Assembly (NCBI GenBank): GCA_013812265.1
Contig: JACCTQ010000332.1
Coordinates: 1-8,012 of the forward strand
Length of the DNA: 8,012 bases
Origin: Actinomycetota bacterium
Lineage (GTDB): Bacteria > Actinomycetota > Thermoleophilia > Gaiellales > Gaiellaceae
Direction of reading: 5' to 3'
This document shows, in pieces, positions 1 through 5,900 of the stretch. How positions within the stretch are numbered: position 1 is the stretch's first letter; every line of letters begins with the position of its first letter. A program made the translations under genes and the position numbers. The notes under the pieces are model-generated. The model made no database searches. It worked only from the letters and a program-made list of their open reading frames with translations, and was not told where the DNA came from.

Positions 1-699
1 GTTGTCGTCCCCCTGCCCGCGCGCGCGAATCGGCTCCTCGCAGCGCGGGCATGGGCGGCCAGCCTTCCCGTAGATCGACCGCGCCTCGCGCCCCGTGTCC
101 ACCGACGTGCGCATCAGGCGCGCAGCCGTCTCGAGCACCGCCAGCAGCTCCTGGTCGTCACAGTCCCCGAGCTCCCGCCACGGAGAAACGCGAGCGTGCC
201 AGAGCGATTCCGCCTTCCACAGGTTCCCGATACCCGCCACCAGTCGCTGGTCGAGCAGGGCATCGCCGACCGTCCGTTGCGCGTACTCGCCGCGCAGATT
301 GGCCAGCATGCGCCCAAAGGCAGGCGGCTGGGCGAGGATGTCCGGCCCCAGGCGCCGGAGCGCGCGACCGTAAAGCTCCAGCACCGGGCCGTTCCACAGG
401 ATGGCCTCGCGCTCGGCACCGCGCAGGACGAGCCAGGGGCGGCCGTAGACCGGCGCGCCCCGCTCCTGAACGCGCCATCGGCCCGACATGCGCAGGTGGC
501 TTCGCAGAACGTAGCCGCCCTCGAAGGTGAGGAGCAGGTTCTTTCCCCGCGCTTCCACGGCGACCAGGCGCCGGCCATCGAGGCGCTCGGCGATGCGCTC
601 CGCAGCCGCGCGCGGGTGCGGAGTCTGGACCTCGAGCGTCTCTCCGACGAGCGCCTGGAGGCGACGCGCAGCACGATGGAGCGAGTCTCCCTCCGGCAT
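1..699 (-). CDS. nei: Nei/Fpg-family DNA glycosylase-AP lyase (endonuclease VIII-like), C-terminus cut by window edge
   Basis: This is a bifunctional base-excision glycosylase/AP lyase that would remove oxidised bases from DNA. The reading frame is open for 233 codons from ATG 699 to the left edge. It begins MPEGDSLHRAARRLQALVGE, so Pro2 and Glu3 are the catalytic N-terminal pair exposed after Met removal. EARGKNLLL (about residues 56-64) carries the conserved Lys. The helix-two-turn-helix DNA-binding motif reads VAGIGNLWKAESLW (about 154-167). Near the edge lies GKAGRPCPRCEEPI, the first CxxC of the zinc finger, followed by RGQGDDN. The finger Arg and second CxxC lie outside the window. The MPEGD start and the AGIGN motif favour the actinobacterial Nei2/endonuclease VIII branch over Fpg. 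The family (about 260-290 residues) agrees with the missing tail. The MPEGD start fixes the start codon. The exact subfamily and lesion preference cannot be read from the sequence. Confidence 0.95.
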   Translation of the reverse strand, partial: MPEGDSLHRAARRLQALVGETLEVQTPHPRAAAERIAERLDGRRLVAVEARGKNLLLTFEGGYVLRSHLRMSGRWRVQERGAPVYGRPWLVLRGAEREAILWNGPVLELYGRALRRLGPDILAQPPAFGRMLANLRGEYAQRTVGDALLDQRLVAGIGNLWKAESLWHARVSPWRELGDCDDQELLAVLETAARLMRTSVDTGREARSIYGKAGRPCPRCEEPIRARGQGDDN

Positions 700-711
700 T
701 GGCGGACATCG

Positions 712-717
712 AGACTA
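712..717 (-). promoter_or_regulatory. candidate -10 box for nei
   Basis: On the minus strand TAGTCT lies 12 nt before the nei ATG. It fits a TANNNT -10 box with a very short leader of about 5-6 nt. I see no convincing -35 box. The palindromes at 730-746 and 768-795 lie directly upstream, where an operator for this promoter could sit. Confidence 0.35.
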
Positions 718-729
718 GCCCGCGTGGCG

Positions 730-746
730 CGCGCCTGCCAGGCGCG
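730..746. repeat. 17-nt palindrome, same core as the 28-bp palindrome
   Basis: The arms CGCGCCTG and CAGGCGCG are perfect reverse complements around one central C. The core CGCCTG/CAGGCG is shared with the larger palindrome 22 nt to the right. This suggests two related sites, either for a dimeric DNA-binding protein or as degenerate copies of one repeat. A small hairpin-capable dyad (GCCTT at 753-757, AAGGC at 764-768) lies between them. Confidence 0.6.
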
Positions 747-767
747 ATTTGAGCCTTTGGCTGAAGG

Positions 768-795
768 CCTTCGCCTGGCACGTGCCAGGCGAAGG
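768..795. repeat. 28-bp perfect palindrome in the nei/carH-like divergent intergenic region
   Basis: The left arm CCTTCGCCTGGCAC is followed immediately by its exact reverse complement, GTGCCAGGCGAAGG. There is no spacer, and CACGTG is at the centre. The symmetry breaks at 767/796. Both neighbouring genes point away from it, so a transcription terminator is not expected. A binding site for a dimeric regulator or a dispersed palindromic repeat is more likely. It lies upstream of the nei promoter candidate and about 85 bp left of the presumed CarH-like operator. Confidence 0.85.
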
Positions 796-878
796 AACGA
801 ATCGCGCGCGAAAGTGTCACGACAATCGCGCTAGCGATGTCCCGCGGAGGGCCGCCGCACCGCGCGAGCTGACCTCCA

Positions 879-911
879 CTTGTGTCTAGTTCTTGTCTAG
901 AGTTTGGCTAT
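879..911 (-). promoter_or_regulatory. candidate CarH/LitR-type operator: three 11-bp direct repeats
   Basis: Read on the minus strand, three contiguous 11-mers line up: ATAGCCAAACT (911-901), CTAGACAAGAA (900-890) and CTAGACACAAG (889-879). They share TAG(A/C)CA at fixed phase. Characterised CarH proteins, for example from Thermus, bind head-to-tail 11-bp repeats with a TnnACA-like core, contacted by the MerR domains of a tetramer. The array overlaps the candidate -10 box of the carH-like gene, so binding in the dark with adenosylcobalamin would block its own promoter. The repeats are seen directly; the binding is inferred. Confidence 0.6.
898..903 (+). promoter_or_regulatory. candidate -10 box of the carH-like operon
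   Basis: TAGAGT fits TANNNT and lies 6 nt before the first ATG (910), so transcription could start at or near that ATG and give a leaderless mRNA. No good -35 box is visible. The box lies inside the 11-bp repeat array, which fits autoregulation. Confidence 0.4.
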
Positions 912-934
912 GACGGAAGTTTGGCTATGACGGA
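901..934 (+). repeat. perfect 17-bp tandem duplication spanning the start region of the carH-like gene
   Basis: AGTTTGGCTATGACGGA occurs at 901-917 and again at 918-934 with no mismatch. Each copy carries an ATG (910 and 927). Seventeen is not a multiple of three, so the ATGs are in different frames and only 927 opens the regulator. The junction creates GGAAG (915-919), which lies 7 nt before ATG 927 and can serve as a Shine-Dalgarno sequence. Perfect identity suggests a recent duplication or selection to keep it. Confidence 0.9.
910..930 (+). CDS. possible six-codon leader ORF (MTEVWL) overlapping the carH-like start
   Basis: The first ATG of the duplicated unit opens a six-codon frame, MTEVWL, ending in TGA at 928-930. 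That stop overlaps the regulator's ATG (927-929) as ATGA, the classical arrangement for termination-reinitiation coupling. If transcription starts near 910, as TAGAGT at 898-903 suggests, ribosomes would read this leader first. Its first three codons (MTE) match those of the regulator because it is a frame-shifted copy of the same start. It may be a by-product of the duplication with no function of its own. Confidence 0.35.
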   Translation: MTEVWL

Positions 935-1784
935 GGGCATAAATATCGCGGCGCTGTCGCAGCGCACGGCTGTCCCCGCTCACACGCTGCGGAAGTGGGA
1001 GGAGCGCTACGGCGTCCTCGCTCCGATCAGAACGCAGGGTGGCCAGCGCCGCTACCGCGAGGAGGACGTCGCGCGGGTCGAGTGGCTTCGCGACCGCATC
1101 GCCGACGGATTCAGGATCGGCGAGGCGGCGGCCCTGCTCGGGCGCCGCGTGGCCGAGACGCCGAGAACGGCGGAGAGCACGCAGGACGCGCTGTACGACG
1201 CGTTCCTGCGCGCAGATCCCGACGCGCTGGAGTCCTTGCTCGACCAGACGTTCGCGGTGTACGGGCTCGAGGAGGCGCTCGCGACCATCATCGCCCCCGT
1301 GCTCGAGCGGGTCGGACAGGCCTGGGAGTCGGGGCACGGCTCCGTCGCGGACGAGCACCTCGTCACGGCCAGCATCAGAGCCCGCATAGAGCGCCTGCTC
1401 GCCGATGCCCGTGGCCCCGTTCGCGGGACAGCCGTGCTCGCGTGTGCCCCCGAGGAGCGCCACGAGCTGGGGCTGCTCATGCTTGCAACGCTGATGCGGG
1501 CGGACGGCTGGAAGATCGCCTACCTGGGAGCGGACACGCCGCTGGCCGACGCCGTGCGCTTCGCCGAACGCGTCTCCGCGGACCTGCTCTGCCTGAGTGT
1601 CGGGCTCGGAGAGCGGATCCCGCTCCTCACTTCGGCGCTGGCGGAAGTCGACAGGCCCGAAGGACTCGAGCTAGTTCTCGGCGGCGCGGCCGCCACAGCG
1701 GAGGTGGCGCGCCGGCTGGGCATCCGCTACCTCGGCGCCGATCTACGGGAAAGCGTGACAGCGCTGCGCGAGCTGCCCGAATGA
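927..1784 (+). CDS. CarH/LitR-like MerR-family transcriptional repressor with B12-binding (adenosylcobalamin photoreceptor) domain
   Basis: This 285-residue protein has three parts. The N-terminal MerR winged helix (about 4-72) includes INIAALSQRTAVPAHTLRKW, EERYG and GGQRRY. A helical bundle (about 83-160) follows, then a Rossmann-type cobalamin domain (about 166-282). W133-x9-E143-H144 is the Wx9EH signature of light-sensing CarH proteins. E177-x-H179-x-x-G182 is the ExHxxG motif whose His is the lower cobalt ligand. Length and spacing closely follow Thermus CarH. Family members bind adenosylcobalamin in the dark, tetramerise, and repress; light breaks the Co-C bond and releases DNA. The residue after W133 is Glu134; the Thermus protein has His132 there, which caps cobalt after photolysis. 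ATG 927 is chosen because MerR homology begins directly after it and GGAAG lies 7 nt upstream. An in-frame GTG at 882 would add 15 residues without homology. Its stop overlaps the next start. The target gene set is unknown. Confidence 0.93.
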   Translation: MTEGINIAALSQRTAVPAHTLRKWEERYGVLAPIRTQGGQRRYREEDVARVEWLRDRIADGFRIGEAAALLGRRVAETPRTAESTQDALYDAFLRADPDALESLLDQTFAVYGLEEALATIIAPVLERVGQAWESGHGSVADEHLVTASIRARIERLLADARGPVRGTAVLACAPEERHELGLLMLATLMRADGWKIAYLGADTPLADAVRFAERVSADLLCLSVGLGERIPLLTSALAEVDRPEGLELVLGGAAATAEVARRLGIRYLGADLRESVTALRELPE

Positions 1785-2206
1785 GCTCGCGACTGCGATC
1801 TGCGCTCGGCGGAGCCGCCGCGGCCACCGCCTGGGGTCTCCTGGAGCCGATCGACCGGCGCCTCTTCCGGTACGACTACTCGGACATCGCTCTGCTCGGC
1901 AAGGCGGTGACGCGCGGCCCGTACTGGCGTCCGGCCGGATTCTCGCTGCACGCCGTGAACGGTGCCGCATTCGGCCTTGCGTACGGTGAGCTGCGCTCGC
2001 GCGTGAGCGCCGACCCGCGGCGGCTGGCACTCGTGCTCGCGCTCGCAGAACACGTGGCGCTGTACCCGCTGTCGTACTTCGTCGACCGTTACCACCCGGC
2101 CCGCGGAGAGCCGGGGATTCCGCCCCTGCTCAGGAGCCCACGGGCATTCGGGCAGGCGACCGTTCGGCACGCGCTCTTCGGGCTTTTGCTGGGGCGCTGG
2201 GCGTAG
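1781..2206 (+). CDS. small multi-pass membrane protein of unknown function, translationally coupled to the carH-like gene
   Basis: I do not recognise this 141-residue protein. Its ATG overlaps the regulator's TGA as ATGA, so the two are almost certainly one operon with coupled translation. The frame is open far upstream, but the coupling and the hydrophobic pattern argue for this start. Four likely membrane segments are visible: about 7-23 (rich in Ala and Gly), 52-71, 82-101 and 122-139. Polar residues sit inside or at the edges of these segments: His57 and Asn60 (HAVNGAAFGLAYGE), Glu90-His91 in AEHVALYPLSYFVD, and His130. YHPARGEPGIPP (about 104-115) makes a charged, proline-rich loop. The position in the operon suggests that it is light- or B12-regulated, but its activity cannot be read from the sequence. 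It does not resemble a known carotenoid-pathway enzyme. Confidence 0.8.
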   Translation: MSSRLRSALGGAAAATAWGLLEPIDRRLFRYDYSDIALLGKAVTRGPYWRPAGFSLHAVNGAAFGLAYGELRSRVSADPRRLALVLALAEHVALYPLSYFVDRYHPARGEPGIPPLLRSPRAFGQATVRHALFGLLLGRWA

Positions 2207-2241
2207 GCGCGGCTGCGCCGAAGGCTCATCCGGAACTCCGG
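2206..2241. terminator. weak dyad symmetries between the convergent membrane-protein and vapC genes
   Basis: GGCGC (2206-2210) pairs with GCGCC (2215-2219) around GGCT. CCGGA (2230-2234) pairs with TCCGG (2237-2241). There is no T-tract on either strand, so intrinsic termination is uncertain. The 39-bp convergent gap is where a bidirectional terminator would be expected. Confidence 0.3.
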
Positions 2242-2245
2242 TCGA

Positions 2246-2656
2246 CTAGCGCACGAGCTCGAATGCCCGCGTCCGATCTCTGCCGAATCGAAAGACGGCA
2301 AAGTCGTCGTCGTAGGTGGCAGCACGCAGGATGCCCAGCCGCTGCATAACGGCGAAGCTCGTCCGATCCACGATCGAGAAATCCTGATCCATCCACTCCT
2401 GCCCGATCATCCACGCGACTTCGAGATCCGCCGGTCCGACCGATTCGACTGAGACGGCCGCGCGGAGTCCTGCCCAGAACTCATCCGCGACGCGGCGGCT
2501 CAAGCGCCCCCGGACGAGTAGCCAACCCTCGGCGAGAACGTGGTCGGACGTGACAAGCGGTTCGCCGCTAGCCAGGACAGCTGTGGCTTGCTCGTGGTTG
2601 CGATCTCCGGCATCGACCGCCGCGTACAGGGCAGACGTGTCGACGAACAGCGTCAA
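2246..2656 (-). CDS. vapC: PIN-domain ribonuclease toxin, VapC family
   Basis: This 136-residue protein is the typical size of a VapC toxin, a Mg-dependent RNase that cleaves RNA (often tRNA or rRNA) when free of its antitoxin. It opens MTLFVDTSALYAAVD with the first PIN aspartate at D6. E43 lies in LAEGW, D97 in FSIVDRTSFAVMQ, and D116-D118 in TYDDDFAVF. Together these give the full acidic set of an active PIN site. The start codon is TTG (2656-2654), which overlaps the antitoxin's TGA as TTGA. The toxin is therefore probably made at lower efficiency by coupling to the antitoxin. No frameshift or missing active-site residue is seen, so it looks intact. The RNA target is unknown. Confidence 0.9.
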   Translation of the reverse strand: MTLFVDTSALYAAVDAGDRNHEQATAVLASGEPLVTSDHVLAEGWLLVRGRLSRRVADEFWAGLRAAVSVESVGPADLEVAWMIGQEWMDQDFSIVDRTSFAVMQRLGILRAATYDDDFAVFRFGRDRTRAFELVR

Positions 2657-2916
2657 CCGGATGACCGGGTCTCGCGATCGTGCTGGGCAGCGAGCACCGC
2701 GTCGACGTACTCGTCCTTGGCGGAAGCAACGTCGGACGACCCGGAGTTTCCCCGGCCGAAGATGAGCGAGATATCGCCTCGCGTCGAGCGGCCCTCGAGA
2801 TCCCGTTTCACCAGGCGGCGGATGTACTCGGCCAGCGAGATGCCCAACTGGGAGGCGCGCTCGCGCGAGCGACGATGATCTTCGGGCGTCAATGTGATCT
2901 GCGTTCGTGCCATCAT
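2653..2916 (-). CDS. vapB: ribbon-helix-helix antitoxin, VapB-like
   Basis: The protein has 87 residues from ATG 2916, or 86 from the adjacent ATG 2913. The N-terminus MMARTQITLTPEDHRR followed by LGISLAEYIRRLVKRDL is a ribbon-helix-helix (CopG/Arc-type) fold: a beta strand that enters the DNA major groove and two helices. The C-terminal half, with ISLIFGRGNSGSSDVASAKDEYVDAVL, is polar and would wrap the PIN toxin; this is the usual VapB layout. It precedes the toxin gene and overlaps it by 3 nt. A palindrome and TATAGT lie just upstream, and 7 nt separate the box from ATG 2916, favouring that first ATG for a leaderless mRNA. The 42-bp gap to the lhr stop makes a separate promoter likely, though read-through from lhr is possible. 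Confidence 0.87.
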   Translation of the reverse strand: MMARTQITLTPEDHRRSRERASQLGISLAEYIRRLVKRDLEGRSTRGDISLIFGRGNSGSSDVASAKDEYVDAVLAAQHDRETRSSG

Positions 2917-2919
2917 GAT

Positions 2920-2932
2920 GGCTACTATAGCC
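2920..2932 (-). promoter_or_regulatory. vapBC promoter -10 box within a palindromic operator candidate
   Basis: GGCTA and TAGCC are perfect inverted arms around a 3-nt centre. They enclose TATAGT (2929-2924 on the minus strand), which fits a -10 box 7 nt before the antitoxin ATG. RHH antitoxins, alone or with toxin, commonly repress their own promoter by binding such a site. A second 10-bp palindrome, CATCATGATG, covers the two ATG codons at 2911-2920. No clear -35 is seen. Confidence 0.5.
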
Positions 2933-2958
2933 GACGGTTTCTCACAGAGCGACCGAGC

Positions 2959-5900
2959 TCATGGCCGGAGGACGGCCCGGCGCGGCCCGGCCAGAAAGCC
3001 CGATTCTACGAGCAGCGGCATGGCGTCGGTCTCGACCACCGGCACCCCGTCGAAGCGCTCCACGGCAAGACGCTTGCCGCCTACACGACGCATGTGGGCG
3101 ACGAGGGCCGAGAGAGCGGCGCGGAGCCACTCCTCCTCCGGCTCGCGGAGCGGGACGAGGGACCGACCACCGCGCTCCACGAACAGCGTGGCTTCCCCGC
3201 CGAGGAGCACGACATGTGCGCCTGCAACCCTGGCGGCCCTGGCGCCTGCGCGCTTCGGCCATGCGAGCGCCGCGCCGTACGGCTGCGCTGGGTCCGCCGC
3301 AGCGAGCACGAGCGCCTCGCGATCGTCTCCGTCGTCTCTCCTGCGCAGCTCGCGCAGCCGCTCCACCGCTCCCCCCGGGGCGAACTGGGCACCGCCGAGA
3401 CCCTCGACGAAGTAGCCGCGGCGGCATAACCCGAGCGTCTCGAGAGCACGGAACTCCCCGTACACGGCGCCGTAGCCTCCAGGAATGCCCTCGGCGCGAA
3501 CGCCGTCTCGCGTCACGATTCCCTGCCGCTCGAGCAGGAGCTCGGCCAGTGCACGCCGATCGGGCGCCGCGCCCGAGAAGAGCCGCTCCGTAGGCGACCA
3601 ACGCCCCTGGGTGGCCGTGGCCACCTGCGACCGCTGGCGGGAGAAGCGCCGCTGACGGCGCTCGGGCTTCGGCACGCCGTAGCGCCGCCCGGCGCGGAGA
3701 GGCGTCCAGGCATCGTTCGTCACCTCACCGGCCCACACGAGCTCCCAGAGCGCGACGAGGGCCTCGTCGCCCTCTAGGTGCGTTTCCTCGATCAGGTCGT
3801 GCCAGAAGAGTGCCGAGCGACCGAGCGCTTCGCGCATCGCGTTTGCCGCTTGGCTATCGCTTTTCGGCGCTCCGGAAGGCGCTCCCAGCAGCGACGCGTC
3901 CTCCCTGAAGAGGACGGAGACACGGTCGAGGCCGGCTCCGACCCAGACGAGCTCGCCCGAGGCGCAAAGCTGGTCGAGCTGGGCGGGATGGTAGCCGGGC
4001 ACGCGGCGCGGGAGCACCTCGCTCTCCCAGAGCGAGACAGGAAGCGGAAGCGCTTGCAGCGGGACGATCGCCTCGCGCAGGCTTGCCCGGCGGTCGATCC
4101 CGTGCCAGCCTGGGAGGAAGCGCCCGAGCGCGGCTTGATCGGCCGGCTCCACCTCCTTGCGCAAGGCAGCGAGCGAAGCACGGCGCAGCCGGCGGAGGAC
4201 GTCCGGGTCACACCACTCGCGCTCGCTCCCGCCCGGGCGCAGCTCGCCCCGCACCAGTCGATCCGCCCGCTCGAGCACCGCAAGCTCGGCTTCGGCACGG
4301 GCCGGCTCGAGCCCGAAGCGCTCGCCTGCCTCGCGGGTCGTGAACGGGCCGCGCCCGCGCGCAAAGCGGGCAAGCAGGGACGAGAGCGGTTGTTCCGAGG
4401 ACTCGAGAAAGGCGTCGGGAAGGCCGCCCGGCGGCATGGTGCCGACCGCGTCCCGGTAGCGCCCCGCGTCCTCCGCCGCGATCAGGCGCTCCTCGCCGGC
4501 GACGCGAACGAGCACCGCGCGCCGCTCGGCCAGAAGCGGCCGCGCGAGCGTCTCCGCAAACTCTCCCGGGCGCAGGTCGCCACGGCGAAGGAGGACGTCG
4601 TGCAGCTGATCGGCAGTCTGGGGCTCGCCCCGAAGCTGGCGCTCGAGATCCTCGAGTGCATCGGGGTCGATGAGCTCGCGCAACTCCTCCTGGCCTAGAA
4701 GCTCGCGCAGGAGATCGCGGTCGAGCGCGAGCGCCTGGGCCCGCCGCTCGGCAGGCGGCGTGTCGTCCTCGTACATATACGTCGCGACGTAATCGAAGAG
4801 CAGCGAGGCGGAGTAGGGCGACGCGGACGGCGTCTCGACGTCCACGAGGTCGAGCTCCCGGGTCTGGAGGCCGCGCAGGATGGTTTGCAGCGCAGGAAGA
4901 TCGAAGACGTCTTGGAGGCACTCGCGATAGGTCTCGAGAATGATCGGGAAGGAGCCGTAGCGCCGGGCAACTTGAAGAAGTCCCTGCGCCTTCAGGCGCT
5001 GCTGCCACAGTGGCGTCCGTTGCCCCGGGCGCCGCCGCGGGATCAGGAGCGCCCGCGCAGCGTTCTCGCGAAAGCGGGCGCCGAAGAGCGCGCTCTGTCC
5101 GACCTCTTGGACTACCAGCTCCTCCACCTCGTCCGGTTGGATCATCACGTCGCTCGTCGGCGGCGGGGCGTCCGCATCGGGAAGGTGGAGGGCGATCCCG
5201 TCGTCCGACCAGAGCGAGCTGACCTCGAGCCCGAGCGACTCCCGCAGCCGAGCCGCTAGCGCCATCGCCCAGGGCGCGTGCACTCGACCGCCGAAAGGAG
5301 TGAGGATGCAGAGCCGCCAGTCGCCGATCTCGTCGCGGAAGCGCTCGAGCACGATCGTCCGGTCGGAGGGCACCACCCCCGTCGCGGCGACCTGCTCGTG
5401 TAGGAACATCAAGAGGTTGGCCGCCGCGCGGTCGTCGAGCGCGTGCTCACCGGTCAGGCGTGCAAGCGCCTTCTGCTCGGACAGCGAGACGAGCTCTCGC
5501 GACGCCTGGCCGATCGCCGCGCCGAGCTCGTACGGCCGCCCGACACCCTCACCCTTCCAGAACGGGACAGCACCGGGGACGCCTGGAGCAGGCGAGACGA
5601 GCACGCGGTCGCGCGTGATCTCCTCGATGCGCCAGCTGGAAGCGCCGAGCAGGAAGGTCTGTCCTGCACGTGCCTCGTACACCATCTCCTCGTCCAGCTC
5701 GCCGACGCGGCCGCCTCCATCCACGAGGTGGACGCCGAAGAGGCCGCGGTCCGGAATCGTGCCGGCGTTCGTGACGGCGAGCCGCCGGGCTCCGCCACGC
5801 GCCCGCAGCACGCCGCCGGTCCGGTTCCAAACGATGCGCGGCCGTAGCTCGGCGAACTCGTCGGAGGGGTAACGGCCCGCCAGCATGTCGAGCACGTTCT

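Noticed and set aside
114..834. Several open frames on both strands overlapping nei
   Set aside because: They are Arg/Ala/Pro-rich shadows with no motifs. The nei frame shows catalytic, H2TH and zinc-finger motifs throughout and explains the region.
882..926. GTG start at 882 for the carH-like gene
   Set aside because: It would add 15 residues (VSSSCLEFGYDGSLA) with no MerR homology, running through the operator repeats and promoter candidate. ATG 927 has an SD-like GGAAG and begins the conserved domain.
995..1780. Upstream extension of the small membrane-protein frame across most of the carH-like gene
   Set aside because: The extension is an Arg-rich shadow of the regulator. The ATGA overlap at 1781 is the natural start.
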